Notes under the pieces: model-generated
The model's input: the letters and a program-made list of their open reading frames with translations, nothing else
Told to the model about the DNA's origin: nothing
Database searches by the model: none
Shown here: positions 42,094 to 50,600 of the stretch, in pieces
How the letters are laid out: the number at the start of each line of letters is the position of its first letter
How positions within the stretch are numbered: the first letter of the stretch is position 1
Position numbers and translations under genes: made by a program
Origin: DAOPJM01 sp964490325
GTDB taxonomy: Bacteria > Bacillota > Clostridia > Christensenellales > CAG-138
Direction of reading: 5' to 3'
Length of the DNA stretch: 52,569 bases
Assembly: GCA_964490325.1 (NCBI GenBank)
Contig: CAZBBX010000014.1
Coordinates: 1 to 52,569, forward strand

Positions 42094-43371
42094 ATGCTGC
42101 TGCAGTTCAGTGTTGAAAATTATAAGTCCTTCAAAAATAGGACTGTTTTGTCCATGGAAGCATCTTCAGATACAGAGCATCCAAATAATTATGTGGCGGC
42201 AGCAAAGGGCGGGTACCTTAAAGTTCTTACGATATTTGGCGCGAATGCATCGGGCAAAAGCAACATATTTTTGGCGCTGACTGCGGCGATCATGAATTTG
42301 CGCATGTCTAACAGCAGGCAGGTCGGAGAGCCCCTGTTTCAGGTCATACCTTTTAAATTTGACAGTACCTCCGGTGCAAGCCCTTCAAAATTTGAGTTTG
42401 TGTTTACGGTGGACGCCGTTAAATATGTATATGGATATTCGGCAACTGCTGCAAAAGTAATTGACGAATACCTATATGTGTATAATTCTGCGAAGGCAAC
42501 GACGATCTTTGAGAGAAGCGAGACGATCAAGTATCGCTTTACATCCGCTGCGCTCAAAAAAAAGCTGACGCCAATAATTGAACGAAATACCGAGAATAAA
42601 CTGTTCTTGGCCACAGCCACAGCTTGGAACTGTGAAGAGACCCGTGTACCGCTGATGTGGTTCATGACCGGCATCAACACCTATTCTACGGAGTATGAGC
42701 GCTTACTGAATCAAACAGCTCCAATGTTTGAAAATGACGCGAACGCTGCCTTGAAAAACTTTACGAAGGGCGTCCTTCATGAGGCCGATATCAACATCGA
42801 TGATTTTAAGTTTGAGTCCAGAGATGTTGCGCCGGAAAAATTAGCACAGAGACTGCCCTCCATCATGCAGGGGATGATCTCAGCAGTGCCTGACTTTTCG
42901 CCAAAGGAGTATTCAATAAACACGCTTCACAAGGTCGGCAATGCCGCTGATAATACGGCATACTGGCTTTCCTTTTCTGAAGAGTCAAAAGGGACAAGGA
43001 GCTTGTTCCTGTTAAGTCCGCTGCTAAAAAGGGCATTTGAAACAGGCGAAACAATGTGCATCGATGAATTTGATACAAGCTTGCACCCCATGCTTGTTAT
43101 GTACTTGATCGGACTGTTTAACGATCCAAGCATTAACATAGCCAATGCGCAGCTTATCATATCCACACACACGGTTGCGCTTCTTTCACTGGACGATCTT
43201 CGCCGAGATCAGATCTATTTCATTGAGAAGGATCAGACCACGGGCATCTCGGAGCTGTACTCGCTTGATGAGTTTTCCCCCAGGCGAACAGAAGACATCA
43301 GGAAGGCGTATATGCTTGGCCGATACGGCTCGGTTCCCAACATTCATGCGGGGGATCAGGTATGCCTGTAG
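42094..43371 (+). CDS. AAA-family ATPase (RloA/OLD-like) of a predicted defence pair
   Basis: A 425-residue ATPase; ATG follows AGGAGGAG. The N-terminus MLLQFSVENYKSFKNRTVLS is typical of AAA_15/AAA_21 ATPases. Walker A is GANASGKS (49-56), the signature region SEESKGTRSLFLLSPLL, Walker B METMCIDEFDTSLHP-like (TMCIDEFDTSLHP) and the H-loop IISTHTVALLS. The ABC-type head encloses a helical insertion. Its stop overlaps the start of the RloB-like gene. Such ATPases act with a small effector in phage defence; phage-linked function is inference from family and context. Confidence 0.88.
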   Translation: MLLQFSVENYKSFKNRTVLSMEASSDTEHPNNYVAAAKGGYLKVLTIFGANASGKSNIFLALTAAIMNLRMSNSRQVGEPLFQVIPFKFDSTSGASPSKFEFVFTVDAVKYVYGYSATAAKVIDEYLYVYNSAKATTIFERSETIKYRFTSAALKKKLTPIIERNTENKLFLATATAWNCEETRVPLMWFMTGINTYSTEYERLLNQTAPMFENDANAALKNFTKGVLHEADINIDDFKFESRDVAPEKLAQRLPSIMQGMISAVPDFSPKEYSINTLHKVGNAADNTAYWLSFSEESKGTRSLFLLSPLLKRAFETGETMCIDEFDTSLHPMLVMYLIGLFNDPSINIANAQLIISTHTVALLSLDDLRRDQIYFIEKDQTTGISELYSLDEFSPRRTEDIRKAYMLGRYGSVPNIHAGDQVCL

Positions 43372-43997
43372 CAAAGAAAAAAGGCTATCAACCCAAAGTG
43401 CGCAACAGCGGAACGCGCAAAAGAAAGAGCGTTCTATTGCTGGAGACGGAAGGAAACAACAAAACAGAAACGCTGTATTTTAGAAATTTCAGCAGCGGAA
43501 CGTTTACTGTTCGATTTGCGCATGGCAATGATACGGATCCAAGCAGGATGGCGCAGCAGCTCGTTGCCGCATATGAAAAAATGGAGCTTGATCCGGAATT
43601 GGGAGACCTGGCCTTTTGTCTGGTGGACGCTGATTTTATCGCGGGAAAAGAACAACAGATCAAAGAAGCGGACAAGACGCTGACAAAAAAGATCCATGCG
43701 GAGGTCATCGTATCCAATCCTTGTTTTGAAGTATGGTTTATTTGTCACTTTACTTACTCGACAAGGCAGTATTTGTCGAACGACGATGTGATCGGCACAC
43801 TTCGATGTTACATACCGAATTACAGAAAAGAACGCGTGGATATGTTTGAATTGTTGTGCGACAAAACGGAAACGGCGATGGTAAATGCAAAGCAGCTGCA
43901 AAGCAACTGCTTAAAGCAGGGGTATCCTATACACGAGTGCCGTGTTAGCCCATACACCGAAGTATACAAAATTGTCGAAGCTGTAAACAAGAAATAG
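43362..43997 (+). CDS. RloB-like protein
   Basis: A 211-residue protein overlapping the AAA gene by ten bases. It has the RloB pattern: VLLLETEGNNKTETLYFRNF (the EG..TE..YF start), AFCLVDADFI, IVSNPCFEVWFICHFTY (the SNPcFE.W...H motif) and SPYTEVYKIVEAV at the end. RloB fold predictions place it near TOPRIM-like nucleases, and it always accompanies an RloA-type ATPase. A Lys/Arg-rich N-terminal 25 residues could bind nucleic acid. Expected to be the effector of the pair. Confidence 0.85.
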   Translation: MPVAKKKGYQPKVRNSGTRKRKSVLLLETEGNNKTETLYFRNFSSGTFTVRFAHGNDTDPSRMAQQLVAAYEKMELDPELGDLAFCLVDADFIAGKEQQIKEADKTLTKKIHAEVIVSNPCFEVWFICHFTYSTRQYLSNDDVIGTLRCYIPNYRKERVDMFELLCDKTETAMVNAKQLQSNCLKQGYPIHECRVSPYTEVYKIVEAVNKK

Positions 43998-44016
43998 AAG
44001 CGTCTGACAAGCCGAC

Positions 44017-44380
44017 GGCCATGACCTGCGTCTGCTCCGTCGGCTTGGACATGATCGCCATTCCCGGCGACACCTCGGCGGACACCATTGCCGCCATCGT
44101 GGCGGACGAATGCGCCATAGGCGTCATCAACAGCAAGACCACCGCCGTGCGCGTGCTGCCCATTCCCGGCGCAAAGGTCGGCGACAGCGTGGACTTTGGC
44201 GGTCTGTTGGGAACGGCTCCCGTCATGGCGGTGCATCACGAGAGCGCTCACGACTTCATCAAGCGCGGCGGCCGCATCCCCGCGCCCATCCACAGCCTGA
44301 AAAACTGATCCTCCAAAAATCAAAGACCCCGCCGTGCAGCCGCGCCGCGGGGTCTTGCGATACGCGGGAAGAGGGCGGAG
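44017..44380 (+). pseudogene. 364-bp direct repeat, right copy: 3' fragment of the UPF0210 gene
   Basis: Identical by eye to 41491-41854. It encodes only the last 97 codons of the UPF0210 protein, with the stop at 44306-44308, and has no ribosome site of its own. It begins 19 bases after the RloB stop. It carries a second copy of the terminator (44323-44356), which now can end both the cassette transcript and the convergent DUF4143 transcript. Confidence 0.92.
44323..44356 (-). terminator. Second copy of the UPF0210 terminator
   Basis: Same stem as 41797-41830. On the minus strand it is followed by TTTGATTTTT, placing an effective terminator about 60 bases past the DUF4143 gene stop (44417). 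Confidence 0.7.
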
Positions 44381-44416
44381 ACCCCCCGTCCCGCACAGGA
44401 CAAAGGAACCGCTCGC

Positions 44417-45706
44417 TTACAGATCTAAGCTGTCTTCGTGCAGCAAAAAGTCATACAGTCCCAGATGAACTATGCCCATATCGTCCGTCCATGGCTTCAT
44501 GGCAGTTTTTGTAATGATGATCTTTTTGAAAAAATCATGCACCGCCAAAAGCGGCCGCAGCTCCTGCTTTGCTTTTTCGTCACCCTCCGTGCGGAGAGCA
44601 GCTTGAATATAGTACTTTTTTGCGCCCTTGTTCACCACAAAATCGATCTCCGACGCCTTTTGCTGCCGCGTATTGCCGTCAAGCTCCTCCACAGATACAA
44701 CGCCCACATCCACAGAGAAGCCGCGCACGATCAATTCGTTGTAGATGATATTTTCCATGATATGCGTTTCCTCCTGCTGCCGCAGATTCAGGCGGACGTT
44801 TCTAAGACCAAGATCAACGCAATAGTACTTGGAGGGGTACGAAAAGTACTTTTTCCCCTTTACGTCATACCTTCTTGCGCAGCGGAACAAAAAGGAATCC
44901 GTTAAATACTCCAAATAGGACGCGATGGTCTCGCTGCTGACGGGGATGTTTTTGCTGCTTTTGAGGGTTCTTGCAATTTTTGAGGCATTGGTAGGCGAGC
45001 CAACGGAGGAGCATAGATCGTCGGTCAGCTCCGACAGCACGTTTGGCAGCTCAACACGGTATCTTTCAAGAATGTCCCGAAAGAAGACCTCATCAAAAAG
45101 ATTAGACAGATAGCGGTATTTCTCGTCATCGCTCGTTTTTCCCTGCACAAGCGGCATTCCGCCGTACAGCGCATATTCTTCAAAGGCGTCCGTTTTGTCG
45201 CCGCCATGATAGTCGTAGTACTCCTTGAAGCTGAGCGGGAAGACCTCTATGACGTCACCGCGGCCGCGAAACTCGGTCATGATGTCCTTGGACAGCATTC
45301 TTGAGTTGCTTCCCGTCACATAGATCTCAACGTTCTTGAGACGCAGCAGCCCGTTCAGCACGCTGTACAGGCGAACGGGAACGTCGGGGTCGCGCAGCTC
45401 CTCACGGCTGATCGCATACTGCACCTCGTCCAGAAGGATATAGTAGCTCGTATCCGTATCTTGGATCCGTGAGCGGACGTATGCGGACAATTCCGCAGGT
45501 GCACGAAGCCTTTCGTTCACGTCTTCATCCAACGCCACGGCGATGATCTGTTCGTCAGAGACGCCCTGCGCCTTGAGGTACTCGCAGAAGATATTGAACA
45601 GTAAAAAGCTCTTGCCGCAGCGCCGAACACCTGTTACGATCTTGACCTGTCCGTTGCCAAGACCGTTGATAAGCTTGTTCAGGTACCTGTCTCGTTTGAT
45701 ATACAT
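44417..45706 (-). CDS. AAA ATPase with DUF4143 C-terminal domain
   Basis: A 429-residue protein. ATG 45706 has GGAGG five bases upstream; ATG 45718 lies before it. The N-terminal AAA_14 domain has VTGVRRCGKSFLLFNIF (Walker A), SYYILLDEVQY (Walker B), YVTGSNSRMLSKDIMTEFRG and VFPLSFKEYY. The C-terminal DUF4143 region resembles a PD-(D/E)XK fold: ENIIYNELIVRGFSVDVGVV, SEIDFVVNKGAKKYYIQAAL; the usual VK after the strand is QA here, so it may not cut. These ATPases are frequent accessory genes of unknown role. Confidence 0.9.
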   Translation of the reverse strand: MYIKRDRYLNKLINGLGNGQVKIVTGVRRCGKSFLLFNIFCEYLKAQGVSDEQIIAVALDEDVNERLRAPAELSAYVRSRIQDTDTSYYILLDEVQYAISREELRDPDVPVRLYSVLNGLLRLKNVEIYVTGSNSRMLSKDIMTEFRGRGDVIEVFPLSFKEYYDYHGGDKTDAFEEYALYGGMPLVQGKTSDDEKYRYLSNLFDEVFFRDILERYRVELPNVLSELTDDLCSSVGSPTNASKIARTLKSSKNIPVSSETIASYLEYLTDSFLFRCARRYDVKGKKYFSYPSKYYCVDLGLRNVRLNLRQQEETHIMENIIYNELIVRGFSVDVGVVSVEELDGNTRQQKASEIDFVVNKGAKKYYIQAALRTEGDEKAKQELRPLLAVHDFFKKIIITKTAMKPWTDDMGIVHLGLYDFLLHEDSLDL

Positions 45707-45729
45707 GCTGTCCTCCAATCGAAAGTAGG

Positions 45730-45820
45730 TCGTATATACGAGTAAGTTTCGATTCCATTGTATCGATCCTTTCCTGCGTTGTCAACAGTTTATCCGAAAC
45801 TTAGTCGGGAATACGACTAA
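45730..45820 (-). promoter_or_regulatory. Promoter and inverted repeats of the DUF4143 gene
   Basis: Minus strand: -35 TTGACA (45785-45780), 17-base spacer, -10 TACAAT (45762-45757). The 12-base palindrome TCGTATATACGA (45730-45741) lies in the 5' leader, and TTAGTCG (45801-45807) / CGACTAA (45814-45820) lies upstream. Both contain TCG-A/T-CGA-like elements that one repressor might bind. Confidence 0.7.
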
Positions 45821-45871
45821 ATATCGAAAGCTGTTGGCAAAGACGTCACATCCTTGAGAGGCGTTTGCGAT

Positions 45872-45921
45872 AAAAAAGATCCGTACAAGTCGGGGCGGCT
45901 GCTCCTTCGACAAGTACGGAT
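45872..45921 (-). terminator. Terminator after the MATE gene
   Basis: Minus strand: ATCCGTAC (45921-45914) pairs with GTACGGAT (45886-45879), extended by CTTGTCG/CGACTTG, then CTTTTTTA. It lies 37 bases past the stop at 45959. Confidence 0.8.
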
Positions 45922-45958
45922 GCTATTGATGATAGGGAAGCTGCCGCGTTCGCGGCGT

Positions 45959-47359
45959 TTATTCGTCCGTAAGCTGCGGCGCGTCCATCGGGAGCTGACC
46001 CACAGGCGGGGCGGTCACGGGCTTGATCCAGCGGTTGGACAGGTAGTACGGCACATAGATGGCGAGCTTAACCACATCGTCCACCAGCAGCATGATCAGA
46101 TAGCTGGTCAAAAAGGGCAGCTTGAACACCAGTCCGCACAGGTACAGCGCGGGCAGGATGCATAGGTACTGCGCGCTCACGTCGCCGATAAGGCCGATGC
46201 GCGTGTCCCCGCCGCCGCGAAACACGCCGACCACCGCGATGTAGGGGATGTTGCGCACGCTCACCTCGATACCGTAGAGCAGCATCAGCCCCATGGCGGT
46301 CTCACGGGCAAGGGCGCTGATGTCGAACAGGGTCAGGATGGGGGCGCGCAGCAGGATGACCATGCCGCCCACGAACGCCCCAAGGAAGGGCACCAGTCGG
46401 AAAAACTGCCGCGAGAGGCGCTTGCCGCCCTCGACGTCGCCTGCGCCGATGTGCTTGCCCACCAAGATATTGCAGGCGTTGCACACGCCCACAAAGAACA
46501 CAAAGCCGATGTTCTCGATGGTGCGGAAGGCGGTCAACCCCGCGTAATACTCGTCGCCCATGCGTCCCAAGATCATGTTGCACAGCACCACGGAGAGCGA
46601 CCAGAGCATCTCGTTGCCCAGAGCGGGCAGGACGCGGCGCATGAAGGGGAAGAAGAAGCCCTTTAGGTCAAACAGCTCCCTAAGGGGCGCAATGAGGATG
46701 TTGCGCTGCTTGAGCGAGACAAGGTAGATGATAAGCGGGGTCAAGAAGGCGGAGATGGAGGTCGCCAGTCCCGCACCCGCCACGCCCATGGCGGGGAAGC
46801 CCAGCTTGCCAAAGATGAAGATGTAGTTTAAAAATGCGTTGCACAGCGCCGAAATGCCGCTTGCAAGCATGGGCAGGCGCACGCGCTCGGTGGAGCGCAG
46901 CACCGTGGAAAACTCCTGCGCAAACATCAGTCCGATGTAGGAGGGAGCCGCCCACACAAGGTACTTGGCGCCTTCGGCGATGAGCGCCTCGCTGTTGGTG
47001 AGCAGGCGCATGATGGGCAGGGGAAAGCACATGGCAACAAGCGTAAAGAGGATCCCCGCGGGTACCAGGCACACAAAGGACGCACCAAAGGCACGGCGGA
47101 TGCCCACCTTATTACCTGCGCCGTGATACTGCGCGATGAACACCGCGCTGCCGCTGGCCATGCCAAAGGCGATCAGCTCCACAAGGAAGGACACGGAGCC
47201 TGCCAAGCCTGTGGCGGACAGGGCAGTATCGCCCAGCTTGCCGATCATCAGGGTGTCCACCAGGCGGAAGGAGGACAGCAAAAGATTCTGCAGCGCCACG
47301 GGTATGGCGATGGGCAGCATCTCCCGAAAGAATCCTTTGTCGAACATTCTGCGCTTCAT
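45959..47359 (-). CDS. MATE-family efflux transporter
   Basis: A 466-residue protein with 12 membrane helices; ATG 47359 follows GGGAGGCGG. MATE features include the N-terminal IAIPVALQNLLLSSFRLVDTLMIGKLG and FIAQYHGAGNKVGIRRAFGA; the second half repeats the pattern with NEMLWSLSVVLCNMILGRMG and GKHIGAGDVEGGKRLSRQF. It exports organic cations or drugs against Na+ or H+. It is monocistronic. A 12-residue Pro-rich C-terminal tail is unusual but minor. Confidence 0.93.
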   Translation of the reverse strand: MKRRMFDKGFFREMLPIAIPVALQNLLLSSFRLVDTLMIGKLGDTALSATGLAGSVSFLVELIAFGMASGSAVFIAQYHGAGNKVGIRRAFGASFVCLVPAGILFTLVAMCFPLPIMRLLTNSEALIAEGAKYLVWAAPSYIGLMFAQEFSTVLRSTERVRLPMLASGISALCNAFLNYIFIFGKLGFPAMGVAGAGLATSISAFLTPLIIYLVSLKQRNILIAPLRELFDLKGFFFPFMRRVLPALGNEMLWSLSVVLCNMILGRMGDEYYAGLTAFRTIENIGFVFFVGVCNACNILVGKHIGAGDVEGGKRLSRQFFRLVPFLGAFVGGMVILLRAPILTLFDISALARETAMGLMLLYGIEVSVRNIPYIAVVGVFRGGGDTRIGLIGDVSAQYLCILPALYLCGLVFKLPFLTSYLIMLLVDDVVKLAIYVPYYLSNRWIKPVTAPPVGQLPMDAPQLTDE

Positions 47360-47514
47360 ATTCCGCCTCCCGCGCTGCAGTCGTAAGGGGCACTATACCA
47401 CAGCCGAACGGGAAAGGCAAGTTTTTTGGCGGAAATAGTAACTTTTTCAAATTTCAAATGCAGATCCGTTCGGATCCGTTCCGTGCAAATTACGGCGTAT
47501 AGAATACACATCTT

Positions 47515-47553
47515 GCCGTACACATTGTACGGCATACGCATCCGTGCTATACT
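47515..47553 (+). promoter_or_regulatory. Promoter with palindromic operator before the 297-residue gene
   Basis: TTGTAC (47525-47530), 17-base spacer, TATACT (47548-47553). The perfect inverted repeat GCCGTACA-CAT-TGTACGGC (47515-47533) covers the -35 box. It fits a repressor site. Confidence 0.65.
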
Positions 47554-47589
47554 TCCTATATAGGAGTATGGGAAGGGAGCACAGCTGTG

Positions 47590-48483
47590 ATGAAAAACAT
47601 CTTTGGCACACTTTTTAGGAGAAAAGACCCGAAGCCCTCAACAGGATCAAGCCCCATAGGCAGTGACGACTCCACCGCAAATGCAGACCCAGCCGCCAAA
47701 GCGAACCCCGCCGCAAACGCAAATCCCGTTGAAAACGTACCCACTGCAAACGCGAACCCCGCCGCTAACACAGATCCTGATGATAATGTACCCGCCGCAA
47801 GTGCAAGCCTCACCGCAAACGCAGATCCCGCACCAAACGCAAGCTCCACCGCAAACGCAGATCCCGCACCAAACGCAAATACAGCCGCAAACGATACTGC
47901 GGGATTCACCTGCTTTTTAAGCGAATTGGAGCAGGCGCGGCAGCGTGTCCAAGAGGCAAACGAGGTGAAAGCCATCAGCGAGGACTACCTGCTGACCTAC
48001 CATTTTTTTGACGAACTGTCCTTGGTGCAGGAGCGGGCGGACGAGAACCCCTTCCTTGCCAAGCAGCTGCACATTTTGGAGGCGCGAGCCATTGCGGAGG
48101 TGGAGGCGCTGCCCTCGCATCGCAGCTTTGTCGATCTCGTCACGAAACGGCCGCTGACCAAGGCACAGCTTGCCGCGCTGCCTATGTCGAACAAGGAGGA
48201 GCTCATCGAGCTTTGCGCCTCCTCCGTGATCATCGATCACGATTTGCAGGCAGGGCCGACCATGGCCTTCACCTTCTCCGCCGATCGGCTGTTCTTCGAC
48301 GCCGGCACGCTCATATACCTGTTCAATTTCTTAGAGAAGATGGATGGGGCGCTGAACCTTGAAGGCCTAACATGGAGGCTGGATCTGTGCGCCCCTGCCG
48401 GCACGCGCAGCGGCCTGATCCGTTACCTGTCCCTGATCCATCAGCTGTACCCTTGGGTCACGGGTGGGTCGGAGCATTCCTGA
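47590..48483 (+). CDS. Unrecognised protein with Asn/Ala/Pro-rich repeat linker, probably truncated
   Basis: A 297-residue protein (GTG 47587 is also possible). Residues 1-25 are basic and amphipathic (KNIFGTLFRRKDPKP). Residues about 30-100 are a low-complexity run of AN-DPA-type units encoded by imperfect DNA repeats such as CCGCAAACGCAGATCC. Residues 105-297 form an acidic mainly helical domain, from FLSELEQARQRVQEANEV to GLIRYLSLIHQLYPW. In the same frame after the TGA at 48481 the sequence continues in a protein-like way, so the stop may be a mutation. No family recognised. Confidence 0.6.
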   Translation: MKNIFGTLFRRKDPKPSTGSSPIGSDDSTANADPAAKANPAANANPVENVPTANANPAANTDPDDNVPAASASLTANADPAPNASSTANADPAPNANTAANDTAGFTCFLSELEQARQRVQEANEVKAISEDYLLTYHFFDELSLVQERADENPFLAKQLHILEARAIAEVEALPSHRSFVDLVTKRPLTKAQLAALPMSNKEELIELCASSVIIDHDLQAGPTMAFTFSADRLFFDAGTLIYLFNFLEKMDGALNLEGLTWRLDLCAPAGTRSGLIRYLSLIHQLYPWVTGGSEHS

Positions 48484-48826
48484 GATCTTGCGAAACTGTA
48501 CGGTCGGCACGTCGAGCGCCCGATGCGCACAAGCGCTTTTGTCGGCTTTCACAAGGCGGTGGAGGACGGGCATCTCCCGCCGCCTCTGCCCTTGACGAGG
48601 GGAGCTTTTTCCATGCCGAGCAGTACCCGACGTCCCGCAAGGCGCTGCGTTTTGACGACCGCAGGCAGGTCGATGCGCCCCGGTGCGCCACCGCTTCCGC
48701 AAGGAGCAAGGCACTTTAGCGCGGGAAGCAGGACTGCGGCAAACGCGTTCGGAGCGGCGTTCGCCAACTTGCGGCAACGGCCTGTACGCGAGATCCACGC
48801 AGCAGGAGCAGCTTTAAAAGCCGCTG
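48484..48826 (+). pseudogene. Decayed continuation of the preceding gene
   Basis: In the same frame as the preceding gene the text reads DLAKLYGRHVERPMRTSAF and VGFHKAVEDG. It then passes into other frames with LDEGSFFHAEQYPTSRKALR followed by RHRFRKEQGTLAREAGLRQT, and stops near 48826. The segments have protein-like composition, but at least two frameshifts separate them. I read this as a frameshifted 3' remnant; it could also be chance. Confidence 0.4.
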
Positions 48827-49144
48827 CTCTAAACGGGAGACGCCGTCTTGGCGGCGTGTGCCGCGCACGAGCTGCTAGGGGGATCGGCCTGCCGCTGCAC
48901 GACGAAAGGCGCTTTGCTCGGGAGGCGCGGAGAGGACGGGAGCTGTCGGACTTTGCGCCGACGGAGCTGCGGCGGCGCAGCTTGGAAAATAATTTGCGGC
49001 CGCGCAGCAAAGACCGTACAAAGGGACAGCGCTTTTGCTATGCTGCAGACAGCAAGAGAGCCGATCGCCAAACAGAAGCTAACGCTTGCGTTAAAAATGG
49101 CCAATGTGTTATGCTAAGATCTGCAAAGAGGGGAGGCACAAAGG
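48827..49144. other. Intergenic stretch without a supported gene
   Basis: GC-rich and then AT-richer sequence with no ribosome-bound ORF. Towards its end TTGCGT (49085-49090), an 18-base gap and TATGCT form a possible promoter for the gene at 49145, followed by GAGGGGAGG. Confidence 0.4.
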
Positions 49145-49531
49145 GTGAAGGAAACGTTTGATCGATACGCATGGAGCGCAAAGCTCTATAAAACACATGC
49201 GGCAATAACACAAGCGCTCCGTGAACGGGAAGTCATCGGAAAAAAGATCGCGTGTATTCATGTGATCGGCACGGCAATGAATTTGGAGCCTTATAGCTAT
49301 ATGCAGGCGCTGCTGAATACGTGCCGTAACGTCATCGGCATACCTTATGACGATATCTGTTCCGAAAAGAATGAACGGATCAGCTCTACCCAACTTCCGT
49401 GTGCGGTGAAGGGGTGTGAGCCGATCGTGCTTGTTTTCGAGGACGGCTCTACGCTGGAGCTGCTGCCGCATGCTTTCAGCGGCATTCAGATCGGCGTCAA
49501 TAAAATGGCACGGCTGTGGAGGATGGCTTGA
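49145..49531 (+). CDS. Unrecognised 128-residue protein (first of a coupled pair)
   Basis: GTG start with GAGGGGAGG about ten bases upstream. A mixed alpha/beta protein with ITQALREREVIGKKIACIHV and a C-terminal strand-rich part, PIVLVFEDGSTLELLPHAF. No signal or membrane segment. Its TGA overlaps the next start (TTGA), so the two are translated together. Base composition is lower in G+C than the core genes. I do not recognise the family; an accessory or immunity-type role is possible but unsupported. Confidence 0.65.
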   Translation: MKETFDRYAWSAKLYKTHAAITQALREREVIGKKIACIHVIGTAMNLEPYSYMQALLNTCRNVIGIPYDDICSEKNERISSTQLPCAVKGCEPIVLVFEDGSTLELLPHAFSGIQIGVNKMARLWRMA

Positions 49532-50349
49532 ACAACAGCAACTTTGATGCAAATCAGTTGTTTAAAAGACTTATCGGGCATGGCATAGAAAGCCTTCAGA
49601 CGATCACACAAGTACGCGAGTGCAAAAGCGGATCGTCTGCTTTCACAGAGGTAGAAAAAGAGATCACATACCGCTTCCGACTGGATGGGGAATTCGGATT
49701 CTATTTTCAGCAGTCTTATGAAGGCCGGTATGAGTTTGGCCTTACGGAGCAAGAGCACGGCGCAAGAACTGCCGGCGTATCCTATGGGGAGCTAATCGCG
49801 GCCGTGCGGACTGTAACACAGATCCCGATCGTTGAAGGACATGACGGCAGCAGCTACTTTTGGATCAAGCCTACCACGCAAGAGAAAGAGTATGGCAGCT
49901 TGTTTAGGTCATGCCCCCGACAAGAGATATCGATCGAGGAAGACGACTTCGCTGAATTTCTGTATTTCTTCCTGAAACAGTATTATGACGAGGCGCTCAA
50001 TAAGGCTTGCAAAAGCGAGCATGAAGAGAAGGGCTTCCGATGGTACGGGGATAATCACTATTCCTATGAGACGGTTCTGGAGATGCTTGATCAGATAGAC
50101 CGCTATGCCGAAATGTTGGACAATGACTATGAAAATCCGCTGCTGAAAGGCTTAAAGCAAGGATTTTATGCGGCAAGCTTTGACAACAGCTATTACTGCA
50201 CAAGCGACGAAAACCGTCCGAATGACGAGGAGATCCTTCGTCAAAATCGAGTGGTTGCGGTTTCGTTCTACAAACGGTTTTGCGCACGCATGCGAGCGAT
50301 GCTCAAGCATTCGCAGCAGTACCGCCTAATTTCCTTTATGGGTCCATAG
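49528..50349 (+). CDS. Unrecognised 273-residue protein (second of a coupled pair)
   Basis: TTG 49528 has GGAGG five bases upstream and overlaps the preceding stop; GTG 49516 is the alternative. The protein is acidic with many aromatic residues (EKEITYRFRLDGEFGFYFQQ, EFLYFFLKQYYDEALNKAC, YCTSDENRPNDEE) and no membrane helix. It ends RLISFMGP. It looks cytoplasmic and helical/beta mixed. No motif recognised. It shares the lower G+C of its partner, which suggests transfer. Confidence 0.65.
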   Translation: MNNSNFDANQLFKRLIGHGIESLQTITQVRECKSGSSAFTEVEKEITYRFRLDGEFGFYFQQSYEGRYEFGLTEQEHGARTAGVSYGELIAAVRTVTQIPIVEGHDGSSYFWIKPTTQEKEYGSLFRSCPRQEISIEEDDFAEFLYFFLKQYYDEALNKACKSEHEEKGFRWYGDNHYSYETVLEMLDQIDRYAEMLDNDYENPLLKGLKQGFYAASFDNSYYCTSDENRPNDEEILRQNRVVAVSFYKRFCARMRAMLKHSQQYRLISFMGP

Positions 50350-50600
50350 AGGAGAGATCCCGTTTTCTGCATGTGACAGGAGAACGGAATAAAGTAAAAG
50401 CAGGAGCAAACATGAAAATTTCGGGCAGAAAGGGGCGCATGTGAAGCAAGGAAAGCAAGCTGTTTCACCCTCCTGTCCCCTTTTCCCTTGGCAGTGTTGG
50501 TCAAGCGCGCAGAAGTAAGATCCTCTCTCTTTCCCTTAACAGCAGCGCTGCCCGACCAACAAGCGCCTGCGGGCGGCAACCTCTCCGCCCAAAGCGGCGC

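Larger units (their letters stand above)
41855..44016. mobile_element. AT-rich inserted cassette carrying AAA-ATPase and RloB genes
   Basis: The 2162 bases between the two 364-bp repeats are clearly poorer in G+C than the flanking genes and use more A/T-ending codons. They carry only the two genes below and their promoter, with no integrase or transposase. The arrangement (full gene, insert, 3' fragment of the same gene) is what a single crossover of a circle carrying the 364-bp piece would leave. The first 120 bases (41855-41975) hold no recognisable feature. Confidence 0.7.

Noticed and set aside
41855..44016. Insertion sequence or integrative element with its own recombinase
   Set aside because: No transposase or integrase frame and no terminal inverted repeats at 41855/44016. 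Only the 364-bp direct repeats are present.
47663..47920. Alternative-frame ORF of Thr/Pro/Gln repeats inside the linker-coding region
   Set aside because: It is a frame-shifted reading of the same short DNA repeats and has no ribosome site.
48523..49161. 212-codon plus-strand ORF rich in Arg and Ala
   Set aside because: Composition is that of a GC-rich non-coding frame. Only its first ~30 codons look protein-like, and they are better read as the remnant of the preceding gene.
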